Source of the DNA: Rhizomys pruinosus
Lineage: Eukaryota; Chordata; Mammalia; Rodentia; Spalacidae
Assembly (NCBI GenBank): GCA_009823505.1
Contig: VZQC01006616.1
Span: 107,978-171,977 of the forward strand
Length of the DNA stretch: 64,000 nucleotides
Direction of reading: 5' to 3'
Shown here: positions 44,712 to 57,471 of the stretch, in pieces
Position numbering within the stretch: position 1 is the first letter of the stretch
How the letters are laid out: every line of letters starts with the position of its first letter
Position numbers and translations under genes: made by a program
Notes under the pieces: model-generated
Databases searched by the model: none
The model's input: the letters and a program-made list of their open reading frames with translations, nothing else
Told to the model about the DNA's origin: nothing

Positions 44712-46614
44712 ACTTAAAATATATGTCATCAAGTTTGTTTCCTAAATAGAGAGAGAATGGAGTAAAATTAACTTCACAACTCCCAAAATTATTCATCAAA
44801 TTCCCTTCTCTGCAGCAGGAAGCAGATTCTGCATTTGCTATACAGTGCTGGTTTTGATGCCAAAGCTTGCAGAGTCTGGTAGAAATGAAGCTGATTGATT
44901 GGCCATATTGAGAAGAAAATTTCTGTTTTATAAATGGTGAACAGAATAATGATTGAGAATAACAGGTTTAACCTTTATTTTTACTTCTAGAATCCTAGGG
45001 TCTATATCTGATAAGTTTCATTCCATTTTTCTTCTGAATATAGGCTTCATGAAATGTCTTAATAGAAACCAGTCATGTTCGGTAAGGCTTTTTGCTTCAT
45101 ATCTGTGTACTTTGTTAAAGATAAACCTGCAAAAATGATCATCCAGCTGTTTCCCTCATCCCCAGACAATAGCATATATTTCATGCTCCCCAGTGGATGC
45201 TTGAAACTGCAGACCACTGAAATCTAAATGTGAGACACTTTCCTAGATGCACCTAGGGTACAGTTAAACTTGTAAATTAGGCACAATGACAATAATTAAT
45301 AAGAAACTAATAAACTAGAACAACTCTAACAATGTACTGTCTATGGCTTGGGTTTTGAATATGACTAGCAGCCTATGTGTTAAATTTGGTTCCAAGTGTA
45401 CCTATTTGGACATGGTGGAACTTCAAAGACATGTGGGATGGACAAATGGGATGGTACAAGATTTCATCAAACTATTCAAATGATACAAAATTTTAAATTG
45501 TTGTTTACTTATAGCAACACTGATGTTGACTATAACTTAAAATGCATAAAATGAAACTAAGATGAAACTACTGTATCATTTTTATGTGATCTCTTATTCC
45601 CCAAATAAGAACTCTTTTGAATCTTTATACATATAAAATCACACAATTTCTCATTTATTATATATATTCATAAACTACTATGCTATGACAAATTTCAGGA
45701 ACAAAATAATGTCATCCTTTAATAGAGATCAATCAGCAAACATTATTTTATGTACTTATATATTAAAAACTTTAGCTAATTGGAAATATGTGATTTTTGT
45801 TTAAACATACAAATACAATTATCTCCCCCCAATTGTTTTCTGTAAAACATAGTCTTTGTAAAAAGTAGTCTCTTTTGTACTTTGATGCATTGGAAACACA
45901 TATAATTGTCTTTCCCTCAAATTATTTCCTGTCAAAAATAATCTCCACATAAAGAGTAAGCATTTTAAGATGTGTGCTACTTCTAAATAAGTTTCTGTAC
46001 ACCACAGGAAATCTCCTTTTATTCTGAAAGAGACCACATCAAAAACTCAGCTATGAGACAACATCAATATAGTCTTAACTTTATGATGAGTGGTAGATAC
46101 ATTTTTTTCTATTTTTTATTTTATGAATAAAAGAGTATGGCTACATTCATACATTGTAGCCATTATCAATTATTACTATATTCAAATATTCTTATTAACA
46201 TGATTTAAACATTGTGGCCATTGTTTCATATTAAAATTGTAAACAAAGGTTTTCTTAAAAAATATTTACAGATTTTTCTCCTTAATTTCCCAAAGTAACC
46301 TTAATGGCTGGAAAGGATTTTGGTATTCAGGAAAGGGAGGGAGGTATCTCAACAAAAGGGGCCACTTAAACTCCAGTCCTGTCTTCAAAGTTGACCTCTT
46401 TAGGGTCTAGATTTCTGCTAGTCCTCATGGCTGCCTACGACTTCAGTGTTTATCAGTCCTAGTACACAAATATCCCTGCAGTTCTCTGTGAAATGGGAAT
46501 GGAAATGCTTTGAATAACATGGACTAGTGAGTACCTTGTAGTAGGCACTGGGCATAGGCTAGCGATTACTGATGAGGGTAATTTTTATTATTAAAATGTG
46601 TTAATATACATAGT
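43396..46614. other. Unique DNA, no gene seen
   Basis: About 3.2 kb of AT-rich sequence with a (TA)n run at 44678-44709 and no other recognised element. Short open frames only. Confidence 0.5.
44678..44709. repeat. (TA)n microsatellite
   Basis: Sixteen TA units, self-complementary, able to extrude as a cruciform. Confidence 0.95.
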
Positions 46615-46703
46615 CTTTCTTTCTTTCTTTTTCCTTCCTTCCTTCCTTCCTTCCTTCCTTCCTTCCTTCCTTCCTTCCTTCCTGTCTTTCTTCTTTCTTT
46701 CAG
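46615..46703. repeat. (TTCC)n polypyrimidine tract
   Basis: Pure TTCC units between TTTC-type edges. On the minus strand it reads as Glu/Gly/Arg/Lys codons, a repeat artefact. Confidence 0.95.
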
Positions 46704-47069
46704 GAAAAACATTGTTGTGACATCCAGTGTTTTGGACCAAATTTCTTTTTTCATTCTCAGATGTGATTTTGGTTTGTGACTGAAATGTGATTCTATCACT
46801 TAGGGCTCCTGGGTCTACCAGTTGTGTCTGTGGATGTGCAAAGCCCCGGTGAGAACAGAATTAACTTAATTTTAAAAATTTGTAGTCTTTCTATTCCTCT
46901 TTTAAGTAAAGATGCATTTTATTAGCTTAGCTATAGTTTTATTTAATATATCCTAAAGTTATAAATTACCTAAGTTAAACCTTATCGTCACCCTGGCTCA
47001 TACTTGAGTATTACACAGATTTACTAAATAACTCTTAACCCCCATTACTCAAAAAAGCCAACCGTAAAG

Positions 47070-47081
47070 TTTCTTTCTTTC

Positions 47082-47152
<71 letters not shown>

Positions 47153-47199
47153 TCCTTCCTTCCTTCCTTCCTTCCTTTCTTTTTTTCTTTTTTTCTTTT
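47070..47199. repeat. Compound (TTTC)n(TC)n(TTCC)n tract
   Basis: Three successive pyrimidine repeats adjoining the 3' end of a minus-strand B1, most likely grown from its tail. Confidence 0.95.
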
Positions 47200-47316
47200 G
47201 GTCTTTTTGAGACAGGGTCTCCCTATAGCCCCAGCTGGCCTTGAACTCACAGAGATCCACCTGCCTCTGCCTCCTGAGTGCTAGGATTAAAGGCGTGCAC
47301 CATCACACCCAGTGAA
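47200..47316 (-). mobile_element. B1 SINE
   Basis: GGTCTTTTTGAGACAGGGTC ... GGCCTTGAACTCACAGAGAT ... AAAGGCGTGCACCATCACAC. Little diverged. Confidence 0.93.
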
Positions 47317-47371
47317 CTGTAAAATCTTATTAAAGACTTGGTCTTCATGTAACCTGGAGGTGAGGTTGAAC

Positions 47372-47541
47372 TTTTTTGTTTTTTATTTTTTTAGTCTTTT
47401 TGAGACAGGGTTTCCTTGTCTCACCTTCCCAGGTGGCCTGGAATTTGCTCTGTAGACCAGGCTGGTCTGGAACTCACAGAAATCCACCTGCCTCTGCCTC
47501 CTGAGTGCTGAGATTGAAGGTATGCGCCACCACACCCAGCA
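47372..47541 (-). mobile_element. B1 SINE with 9-bp TSD
   Basis: AGTCTTTTTGAGACAGGGTT ... TCTGTAGACCAGGCTGGTCT ... CGCCACCACACCCAGC. The flanks AGGTTGAAC (47363-47371; 47542-47550) form the TSD. Confidence 0.92.
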
Positions 47542-47599
47542 AGGTTGAACATTTTTTAAATTTTTTGAATGATTTCAACTTAAGGGTAAGGTCAAAAGA

Positions 47600-47965
47600 T
47601 GAAGACTTAATGGTAAGAAATTTGTTCTGCAGGTAAAAGCTCTTGCTTTGTAGGCAAGGGGTCCCAAGTTCTAATCTCCAACACTCATACAAAAAGCCAG
47701 ACATGACTGCATGAGCCTGGAAGACCATCATGGCAAGTGGCGTGCATGAAGACATGCAGATCCAGAGAACAACCCACAGAGGAAATGGCAAGCTTCTTAT
47801 TCTTGAAAGAGTCTCTCTCCAGACAATAAATTGGAGTGAAGTAGAGGAAGACTCCCAAAGCCCAGCTCTGGTCTCTGCATGCAACTACATCCTCATATAT
47901 ATGCAACACAGACATACATACAAGACCCCTAGGCTCATACAAGGACACACACACACACACACAGA
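47600..47965 (+). mobile_element. tRNA-derived SINE remnant (B4-like) with (CA)n tail
   Basis: TAAAAGCTCTTGCTTTGTAG, CCAAGTTCTAATCTCCAACA, CTCATACAAAAAGCCAGACA, GAGGAAGACTCCCAAAGCCC and a terminal (CA)n (47944-47962). The order resembles an older rodent B4-type composite SINE. The assignment is tentative. Confidence 0.5.
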
Positions 47966-48342
47966 TCTGACATAATTAAACCTGTTGATCAGTATGTTGT
48001 GGGTAAGATAGCAATTGTTGAAGTGCCAGTTAGCTTCTGCAATGGAATTACTTAAACTCACTAAGTCTGTATTATACTTACAGATCATGTATCAAATTAG
48101 AATCACTATTCATAGGATTCCAGAACCAAAGGAAATAAGGCATGGGAACTAAGAATAAAGAAAGAATATTCCTGATGCTTCTGTGAAAGTAGCAATGTCT
48201 TTCACTTTCTAGTTCATGTCAACTTTATTTTTCTTTTAATATTTTCCTCCACTGCAAAGTCCAAGACCAAGCAACGATATTTCAGATTATTTGTAGCATT
48301 CTGAGTAATGTTTATCATTCTCTGTTTTAACAAGACTTATTT
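47966..48342. other. Unique DNA, no gene seen
   Basis: No element recognised. Confidence 0.45.
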
Positions 48343-48565
48343 TGGTTTTATTCATTTATATTTTATTTGTATGAGTGTTTTGTTGTCATGTATGTTAAAT
48401 GCACTACATGTGTGCAATGCCTGCACAACCCAGAAGAGGGCATTGAATCCCCCAGAACTGGAGTCAGGGATGATTATTAGCTTCCACGAGGGTGTTGGGA
48501 ACTGAACCCAGGTTCTCTGCAAAATAGCCAGTGCTCTGTACTACTGAGTCATCTCTCCAGCCCCT
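48343..48565 (-). mobile_element. B2/B3-type SINE, old one-unit copy
   Basis: TTTTATTTGTATGAGTGTTT, TGTGCAATGCCTGCACAACC, CCCAGAACTGGAGTCAGGGA, GGGAACTGAACCCAGGTTCT, TCATCTCTCCAGCCCC. Confidence 0.88.
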
Positions 48566-51500
48566 AATACCACTTTAAATATGTTTAAATAGAATAATAG
48601 AAATAAATAGTTAAATAGAAAGAACTTGTGCTATTCTATTCTTTGCAAAAACAATTTTGTGGTTAGTAATGATGAAAGGCAAAATCTATTGGACCCTGGA
48701 CTTGCCTGCAGTGCTTAGGTAAAAGAAGGTACTGTGTGACATAAAGTCAGAAATACCTCTGCAATGGGGAGCAGCAGAGAGAACTTAGATTTGATTCTCT
48801 GAAAAATGCTGTCAATATTAAGGTTCTGTGATTGTAAGAATATAAGTGACATGGCTAGACCTGACTGTCAAATGAACCATCCACTAGCTACATGTTGATG
48901 TGTAATTTAATTAAAATTATCTATAATTAAAAATTAGTCTCACAGTTACACTAGCCAGATTTCAAGTGCTCATTAGGCACATGGTGCTGGTATCTATATA
49001 TTATATACTATGAAGAATTCCAGAACCTTTTGGTGATTAGAGGCAGTTCTGTTGGATAATGGTCTGTTTTTTTTAAAGGCACTAAGTAAAACCAATAACA
49101 GAGTAAGAAGATTCACGCTGAAGTCCAAGTAACATGTTTCACATTATATATTACAGATGAGGTATATGGTCAGTAGTAAGACTTGACCTCTTTATTTAAT
49201 ATTTGTATTAATCCTTTCAGAATTTCCTACATGCATTCAACATATTTTGATCATATCCACTCCCATCCTTTTCCGACTCCACCCAGATCCCCACCCCCTT
49301 TTCTCCCCCATGATGCACTTGCAACTTCTTGGTCTCCTCTCATTGTTTCTTAAAATCACTGAGAGCTCTTTGTGCCATCCAGATACTCATGGATATGCAG
49401 CTGTCCACTGGAATATGTTGACCTCTTTCTTGATTGCTGTAATGGATGCTCCTTCTGCTAGAATTTCCTAGAATCATATTTATTGTCCTTCACCATAACC
49501 TCAGAGAAACATACATATAATAAGAGAGGTACATATTTTAACTTTTCATATATCACCAGGACCATACTTGTTGTTGGTTTCAATTTTATTAAAAACATCT
49601 GCCAAAAGATTAGTCTGGAACCATAAGCTGTAGCTAAGGTGATGACAAATGGCTTTTGCTATGTCTGGCCCACAAAGAAGAAGAGAGTGTAATAATTCAA
49701 AATCCATTTACATTGTGCCTGTAGTTTCATTTAGTCTGTATACAGGCATTTGATATATGGCTTTGGTGACCACGGAAGCACTGCCCTTGTCTCTGAACTG
49801 GCTCACTGCCTGACTGGAGGCCAGAACATACACAGTGGTAAATAGCAGGGAAGGCCTGACAAAGTGTGGGCAGTGGCTATCGATTAGAAAACCGATAAGC
49901 TACTTCCATGCACATAAATGTTTTTGAATTACAAACTCTTAAATCTAGTGGGGATTTTAGCAGATTTCCATAAAGCAAATCGATGTATACAAACAGAGTC
50001 CAAACAGACTGGATTTAAACTGTAAAAGTTAACAGTGACCTTTACCAGGTGATCCTTGGGACTGAAGAACACTCTTGCCTGATGTGTGAGCAGTAGACTA
50101 TTAGCACTGAGCTTTGTTTCCCCTTTCTTATTCAACTCCATTGTTGGGAAGGTGCTCTTTTAAATATAAAGATGTAAAAGCAAATGCAACTGATCATTTT
50201 TATTCTTAATTCCTGTGATTCTCCCATCCCACTGAAAAAGCCGAGAGATTAAAATCTAGATGAATCATTCTGTAATAAAAGCATCAGGGCGTCAGTGGGT
50301 GTAAGTACCATTTGAAAAGGAAGAAGTGGGAGGAGGAGAGGAATGTAATTCCACAGGGGAAGAAGCAGTCCTCAGAGCCGCACCTGTCAACGGAATCTAT
50401 TTTAAAATGTGCTTGCAGACAGAGTTTAAACGGTTTAGCCAGAACCAGGAGAGGTGTTATTAACAGTGGATAACAGAAAATAATCTCTCCGAAGTATTTG
50501 CTTTTCTAGTTGGTATGCAATTTGTGCAGCATCCAAAAACGGATGGGCATTTTATAATTCGCATACCTTGCTAATTTAATTATATTGTCTATTTACAGAG
50601 CTCACCGAAGGATTTTATGGTAGAGTCGGAATGTTTTTCAGGGAAGGAAATTTTGATTTAGTCTAGTTTATTTCCATTAAAGAAAAAAAAAATACATTAC
50701 AAATAAATTTCTCTCCATACAGGGAGGAATAAGCAAATAGAAGCAGGGAACATACAATGCAGACACCAGAAGAGGAAGACTCCATTTTGCAGAGCAAAAA
50801 GGGATCCAACTCTTCCCGGTGCATAACATGATGCAACTAGCTCTTATCTATGTAACATGTTCATGACTGTCAGGGGCCCTCCTAGGTGTCTGCTATTACC
50901 CAAGTCTGTCCCCCAGAAGACAGGAAAGGCCCCATTGAGACCTCCCACCAGCCAGAAGGGGAAGAAACATAAGAAGGAGAGCAATGTGATGGCTTGGCAG
51001 TTTTCTTATTGGACATACTGTGGTGACATACAGTGATTTGCTGAAGGCAGCTTTATCAGTGAACTCAATGACACTAGGGGCTCTGTAGGATAAGTAATCA
51101 ATAGTCTAGGGAAAGAGCGCTGTCTCCCACACTGTGGTGCAAAGGTAAGCTCATGGGGGTCAGACAAACTTGAATTAAAATCCCAGTCAGCAGCATCATG
51201 GTCTTTAAAGATGATCATGCATGAGAATTATTTACTATTATTGTCTGACACTCCGGAATTCAATGTTAGCCATTATTATTGTCAAGGTTTGTTTAAAGGA
51301 TTTCTTTCTAGTTCCTTTTCCTTCTTTTATTTGATAAGAAGATTTTTTTATCTGAAAAATGATTGCAGATCTAAATGTTTCCAGAAGCCTAATGAAAAAG
51401 GTTTCACATGCATCATATCAATTCTCATAATACTTATTTTCTCTTTGTATTTTAGAAGGGACAAAGAAAGAGATTTGGAAAGAGATAAAATGCATTTTCA

Positions 51501-53146
51501 TTTTTTAATAATGAGACCCAGAATTCTAGTTAATTAATTATAATGATTCCAATTGAACAGTAGCTTACAATGGCAACATTTTATTTTAAACTTGAATAAG
51601 AAATAGTAAAGTTCATTTTAGTTTTCTGTCATCCCATTTAAGAGAATTTTAAAGTGTAAATTTTTGCTTCCAGCCCAAATCATTTCTCATAATACCTTAT
51701 TAATAATTCTGTTATTAAAGCAGTCATAAAAATAACAATTTAAAAAGAGAATATATGATAAAGGGCCTGGAGAGCTCATGTGGATGTCCTGTTAAATGTC
51801 AAATAATTAATGATAGAAAATACATCAGTGGTAGTAAAATAGTAAAATTTCAATGATCAATATTCCTAAGATTTCTTTGTTTGAATTCAACTAGCAAATT
51901 AAAATCTTTAAAACATTAAAGATTATAGCAAATAAAGATGAAAGAAAATGTAGTATTTTTAAAAACTAGAGAACATTATTATCACATTTAAAATTCACAA
52001 GGAACATCTTCATAAATGCCTGGCATTCCTTTGTACTGACATTTAGGCTTGAATTTGGCCTCATTTCAGGGTCATTGGCTGAAAGTCTGATAGGAAGAAG
52101 TTTCAAGTATCAAAATCAAACAAATATCATAGTAGTGAATGAAACCACTTAAAAAGAAAAGTAAGCTTTAGCATCCTTTCTAGAAAAGCAGAAAATTATA
52201 ATCACACCATTAAAAAAAAATAATTACCTTCCGTGTAGAACAAAGAGGTAAAAATCCCCAACAAGGTACCTAGCCTTCAAGAAAAATGCACCCAAATTCG
52301 GGCTTTTTAGTATTGATAGCGGTTTTAAGCCTTGAAGTTAAGGCTTAGAGTTTCTGCACCTTTGTAACATCTTCTGGCACACTTAATTTTTGGCTGGCAC
52401 CTCAGATGGATGTGATCCCATTTTCAGTCTTACATTTGACCTCTATTTCCGTGTAGCATCAAAGCTGCATGATGGCAGTATCTATCCACATGTCTTTCTC
52501 CCTCTGCTCTGGGCAACTCCCTTTCTCTCTTGCTCTTCATCCCCGCTCTGCTCTGACTCCCTCTTTCTTTCATCTTTTATATTTATCGTTGGATATGAGA
52601 AAGGAGCCAATTTTGGAAACACAGTCAAGAGACATAATGGGAAGAGGAATTTCCTGTCGTAGTCACAGCACACATGGGGGGGGGGAGAAACAATCTCTTG
52701 AGCCAGCAGAGTGTGTAATCAGCACAGTGCCGAAGCCTTAATTTCACTTGGCTTTCCTGGGTGCACAGTAGGGGGGGGGTGTCCAACAGTTCCTTTTAAA
52801 TGCCTACTTTCTCCTTAATGCAAAAAATAAAGCCATAAAGGGGAAGTGGGAGGTCCAACTCCAGCATATATTCCTTGGGAATACTACATTCCATGCTAGC
52901 ATCTGACCACAGAAATGAGAATACAACCTAGTTTCAGAGACACTAGTGGAAGAAGGATAAATAGGGCAAACTGGAGAGGCCCAGAGAGTACTGAGATACA
53001 TAGCAGGATGATTCATTCATATCCATACCATTTTATAATGATACAGGCAAGGTTCAAAATATCCTTTCTTGGTTGGTCTATCTCATTCATTAGAAGATAG
53101 AATGTTTCCAAGTCCATCCTCAGGAAGCTATATTTAAGTAACAAAT
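48566..53146. other. Repeat-poor unique block
   Basis: About 4.6 kb with only an old L1 3'-UTR remnant (49195-49470). The part around 50380-50660 is low in simple sequence and repeats and could be conserved non-coding DNA, but that needs alignment. No exon recognised. Confidence 0.45.
49195..49470 (-). mobile_element. Old L1 3'-UTR fragment
   Basis: AGAATTTCCTACATGCATTC, TTTTGATCATATCCACTCCC, GCCATCCAGATACTCATGGA, CCACTGGAATATGTTGACCT follow the order of an older rodent L1 3' UTR on the minus strand. Confidence 0.6.
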
Positions 53147-53377
53147 TGGGGCTGGAGAGATGGCTTGGTGGTTAAGGGCACTGGCTACTGTTGCAAAGGA
53201 TGTAGGTTTGATTCCAAGTACTCTCATGGCAGCTAACAACTGCATATAACTCCAACTCTGGGCGTCCCATGCTCTCTTCTGATGTCCACGGGCTTTGCAA
53301 ACCATGGGTGCACTTACACACATGCAGGCAAAATGCTCTTACACATAAAAATAAAAATAATAAATAAAAATATTAAA
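53147..53377 (+). mobile_element. B2/B3-type SINE, old copy
   Basis: GGGGCTGGAGAGATGGCTTG, GGTTTGATTCCAAGTACTCT, AACTCCAACTCTGGGCG, CACATGCAGGCAAAATGCTC, an AATAAAAATAATAAATAAA tail. It is the form closest to the general rodent B2/B3 consensus and lacks the internal duplication. Confidence 0.9.
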
Positions 53378-53457
53378 AATCAAGTGACAAAGCAGGTACA
53401 TATTTGATATATTTGCATTTAGTACTAAGTACTATCAAAAATAGGATGGAAGCTAAA

Positions 53458-53603
53458 TGTATGTGTTTGTGTGTACAGGTGTGCATGTATATGGGTGTGT
53501 TGTATGTGCATGTGTATGTGTGAGTATGTCTGTGTGTGTTTGTGCTTCTGTGTGTGTATGTCTGTGCATGTGTGGGCATGTTCCTGTGTGTGTTGAGCCT
53601 CTA
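53458..53603. repeat. Impure (TG)n minisatellite-like tract
   Basis: TGTGTG with TGTA, TGCA and TTTG interruptions over about 145 bp. The Cys/Val-rich open frame over it is an artefact. Confidence 0.92.
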
Positions 53604-54069
53604 TCTACTCACAGGTATTACAATCCAGATAGCAGGGATTTTTGAGATTTATGAGATGTGAAGTCAAAGGTCAAGCATTTGCCCCCAAGAGCAAAGAGAG
53701 TCAAAGAGACAGGTGAATGCAGAGAATCACAAGCTACATAGACAGAACTAATGACTTTCTAGAGGCTGAGTGTGGAGACTTGTGAGGCAGAAGCTCTAGC
53801 CATAGGGAACTGCATACTTTGTGAGTTCCATCATAGGAGCCTGACCTAACTTTCTCAGTACTGGAGAAAAATCTCCCCTGCCTTGCAGGAAACAAGGGAT
53901 AGCTCTTAGCTAGATTTTCAGAGAAACTATCTAACCAGACTCTCACCTGCTAGAGAATCATCTGAGCCCCCCAATCATGTGGAGGAAGGTTAATGCCCCT
54001 GTCTGGCCTTTAAAGAGGAAATGCTGAGAATACTTGGGCTGCTCAAAGTCTGGAGCCATAGACTCTCTT
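53604..54069. other. Unique DNA, no gene seen
   Basis: No element recognised. Confidence 0.45.
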
Positions 54070-54083
54070 AAAGAGTAAGAACC

Positions 54084-54328
54084 TGGAGAGATGGCCTAGC
54101 GGTTAAGAGCGCCAACCACTCTTGCAGAGGACCTGGGTTCGATCCCCAGCACCCACATGGCGGCCGAGAGCCTTCTGAGACTCCACTTCCAGGAGAACTC
54201 CAGTTCCAGGGGAGTACGACACCCTCTTCTGACCTCCGCGGCGTTGCACGTCACGGGTGCACAGACTTGCATGCAGACAGTACATTCATACACATACGGA
54301 AATAAATAAAATTTAAAAAAATTTAAAA
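54084..54328 (+). mobile_element. B2/B3-type SINE, two-unit subfamily, 14-bp TSD
   Basis: TGGAGAGATGGCCTAGCGGT head, B box GGTTCGATCCCC, units CTCCACTTCCAGGAGAA and CTCCAGTTCCAGGGGAG, tail GGAAATAAATAAAATTT. The flanks AAAGAGTAAGAACC (54070-54083) and AAAGAGCAAGAACC (54329-54342) differ at one base. Confidence 0.95.
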
Positions 54329-54342
54329 AAAGAGCAAGAACC

Positions 54343-54971
54343 AATCATGGGACTGTGGAATGCCTCTCTGGGGGTTTGGACCTGAAGCTGTTTCAAAGGT
54401 CCAGTTACTAAAGGCTTAGTCACCAAGCTGTGGCACCACTGGGAGAAGGCAGAACCACTTGGAGAGGGTTGGGTCATTGGAATGTGGCGTTGAAGGGGAT
54501 TTGGGGTCTTGGGCCCTTCCCATTTCTCTCTTTGCTTCCTAGCTGCCTGGATGTGGGCAGCTTTACTCTAACAAGCAGCTATAATCTAACATGTCAGCGT
54601 GCAGGGTGCTCTCCCTTACCAGAGGCTCAAAGCAGCACAGTGAGCCAACTCTGGGCCGAAGCCTCTTAAATCAGAACCCGAAGCAAACCTTTTAAGTTGA
54701 TTATCTCAAATCTTTGGCCAGTGAAGGGAAGGCTGAGGATCATAATTCCCCAACTCCTTGCTTACATGTTATAAAGGTCTCCTTACAGAGGTTGCCTTTA
54801 CACATTCCTTATGGTCAAAGAATGTAGTCACTGTAGTAAAGAAAATGAAAGGACAGAGGAAATACAGGTGATTTGGGCTCTGAGTCCTTGTGTCCACAGT
54901 GAGGTGAGCTAGCTGAGTGAATCTTCCTCTCTGTCACCAGAGGGAAGTGTTTGTTCTAAGTGAGAATGAAG
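54343..54971. other. Unique DNA, somewhat GC-richer, no gene seen
   Basis: The open frame 54430-54669 (Leu/Ser/Pro-rich) lacks splice or domain support. Confidence 0.45.
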
Positions 54972-54981
54972 AAGAGAAGGC

Positions 54982-55160
54982 TTGTACTGGGCATGGTGGC
55001 ATATGCCTTTAATCCCAGCACTTGGGAGCCAGAAGCAGGAAGATCTCTGTGACACTGAGGCTAGCCTGGTCTACATAGTGAGTTCCAGGCTGGTTGGGGC
55101 TACAGAATGAGCTTGTCTCAAAAAAGCAAAAGGAAAAAAAATAAAAATAAAAAAATAAAA
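54982..55160 (+). mobile_element. B1 SINE with 10-bp TSD
   Basis: TACTGGGCATGGTGGCATAT ... GAGCTTGTCTCAAAAAAGC with a long A-rich tail. The flanks AAGAGAAGGC (54972-54981; 55161-55170) form the TSD. Confidence 0.94.
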
Positions 55161-55170
55161 AAGAGAAGGC

Positions 55171-55424
55171 CTAAAGAAGATTACATGCAGTGTGACACAC
55201 AATAACTGCCGGGAGACAGGGAAAGAACTGAAGCAGTGATTTGCATGCTTCTGAGAATTCCAAACTCTGGAAAAGTATCAGTGTGACATTCAGGACATTA
55301 AGGAGACTGACATAATGAGCATGGAAAGTTAGGAGAGGAGACTGGGTTCAGAAAGCCCACATGCCAGAGGACAATTGTTAGGTGATTGATCTCCTAAATG
55401 TTTTACCCTTATTTGAAAATTTCT
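55171..55424. other. Unique spacer
   Basis: No element recognised. Confidence 0.45.
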
Positions 55425-55434
55425 TAAATTATTT

Positions 55435-55497
55435 ACAGACACAAGTTCCAGGATAGCTGGGGCTACAGGGAAACCCTGTCTCGAAAAAACCAAAAAA
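55435..55497 (+). mobile_element. 5'-truncated B1 with 10-bp TSD
   Basis: Only the B1 3' end (AAGTTCCAGGATAGCTGGGG ... GAAACCCTGTCTCG). The flanks TAAATTATTT (55425-55434; 55498-55507) show it inserted in this truncated form. Confidence 0.9.
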
Positions 55498-55507
55498 TAA
55501 ATTATTT

Positions 55508-56063
55508 CCACTTTTCCAAGATTGATTTTTGTCTATAATTTCAGGAAGGTTTTATTTTTAAAAGACTCCTTTAAGAGATTTAAAGTAGATTTCTAACTAC
55601 AGAGGGAATATTCATTGTCTCATTGCTTTCCTGGCTAAGATCTAACTCTCCATCTCTTAGGCTGACACTTTTTGAATAATTTGATTCCATTTCTCTAATA
55701 GTTAAAAATTAATATTTATAAGTACAGATAAATATATGCATAACTCATATATATGGTGTTGGACACATCTATTATGGAATATGATTATATAGAAAAAATA
55801 TGATATATATTACTGTAGTGGATATATACATTATAAAATATAAACACAGATGTCACATGAATAATGTTTAATATATAAGCAGCTGTTATAAAATTTTATC
55901 ATTCAGTTAAGAATCAAATTCATATACTACTGTGGTTACATATGTATATATGATATATTGGATAGAAATGGGAAATAATTACATAGAAGATGCATCAGAT
56001 ATTTTAAGTTATAATAAGCTTTTATTAGCTATATGACAGACTGCTGTTCTTATTAAAAACTAT
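55508..56063. other. Unique AT-rich DNA, no gene seen
   Basis: Many TATATA stretches, no recognised element. Confidence 0.5.
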
Positions 56064-56273
56064 TGGGCTGGAGAGACAGATCAGCAGTTAAGAGCACTGA
56101 CTGCTCTTGCAGAGGACCTGGGTTCGATTCACAGCACCCACATGGTAGCTAAGAACCATCTTTAACTCCAGTTCCAGGAGAATCTGACGCCCTCTTCTGA
56201 CCTCCGTGGCATTGCACGAAATGGGTGCACCAACCTGCATGTAGACACTCATACACATAAAAAAAATATATTG
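56064..56273 (+). mobile_element. B2/B3-type SINE, one-unit form
   Basis: TGGGCTGGAGAGACAGATCA head, B box GGTTCGATTCAC, one unit CTCCAGTTCCAGGAGAA, tail CATACACATAAAAAAAATA. No clear TSD was found by eye. Confidence 0.92.
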
Positions 56274-57090
56274 AAAACACTTCATTATATTGAAAAAGAG
56301 TACATTGTCATCCTGATTTGGAGAAATATTTGAAGTTCTAAAGCATGGTCACCTATGCTGAGGAGAACATGCAAGTCTAATTGACATTTACAATTGTTCC
56401 AATTTGATATTTCCAATTCTGAAAATTGCTTCATTGAAATTTAGCCATTAATTTTCCAACTAAACTGATGTTTGAGTTATTTGGAAGCCATTTTTTTTAA
56501 TATTTTAAGCAAATGACTCAACATCCAATAATACTCTCCATTTGGAGAAATTAAATCTGGGATTTTCTAGTTTCATCTTTTTAATACTCAGGTATAAATG
56601 TTTGTATAAGTAACAGTACCTTGGGAATCCTTATCTTTAAAAGAGTCCTCAGTTTATCTTTAAGCTTGACAACACTTGTAAGTACTTTGCTACAAGATAG
56701 AGTGTGACCCTTTGTACCTTCTTTTGTCATTGTTGTGTAAAAAAGTCTGGCTTTTAATTCTATATTCAAACTAATATAGCAGGACATATCTAAGCCCTGG
56801 AATTTAATTTTTGTTTAAAGTAATAGAAAAGAGAGAAAACCACTTCAAGTCTTCCCTCAGTCTTCCTTGGATTCATGGAGTACATGTGGTACTTGCAAGC
56901 CTAGTGAGGTGCCTAGCTTCATGTGCATATAGATATTAATATAACTGTATTTGCAAATCAGTTTCAAGAACGTATATATTCCATTGTCTTCTCATGGAAA
57001 ATACATCATCTTGTGAACCCCTGGGCTCAGTTTGGAGACTGGTACTTTAAATAGATGAGGGAGGTACACTAGTACTTAAGGGAAAGATGT
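56274..57090. other. Unique DNA, no gene seen
   Basis: AT-rich, no recognised element. Confidence 0.5.
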
Positions 57091-57103
57091 GTTTAATATT
57101 TTT

Positions 57104-57471
57104 TTCTTTTTGTTTTTTATTCTTTATTTTTTTATTTTTATTTTTTTAACAAATCTAGACCCATGTCCCCCCATTCCCCCACCCCACCAGAGCTCATGCA
57201 TTCTGCCAAACATGCTTTTCATCTCTTTCTCAGTCTTTCTCAATATTCTCCATGAGGAAGTTGACTCTTTTGAGCAGAAGTTCATTGTTTCAGTCAGTTC
57301 TTCGATGCAGTTCTTTCTGTTGTTGTTGTTGTTGATGTTGTTTCCAATATGCATCACTCCCAACTGTTTTGGACAAAAGTTCAGGGGGCCATACACAAGA
57401 AATACTTACAACTAGGTAATTGGCACTAGCATCCACAGATGAGGGATACCATTCGTCCTTTGTTTTTCTGG
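57104..57471 (-). mobile_element. Short 5'-truncated L1 with 13-bp TSD
   Basis: The T-rich tail is at the left (57104-57147). The 3' UTR follows (AGAGCTCATGCATTCTGCCA, TTTGAGCAGAAGTTCATTGT) up to GATGAGGGATACCATTCGTC and TTTGTTTTTCTGG, where L1 stops. GTTTAATATTTTT flanks both ends (57091-57103; 57472-57484). A short copy of about 370 bp. Confidence 0.93.

Noticed and set aside
46566..47260. Lys/Glu/Arg-rich open frames on the minus strand
   Set aside because: Translations of polypyrimidine microsatellites.
53457..53645. Cys/Val-rich open frame
   Set aside because: Translation of an impure (TG)n tract.
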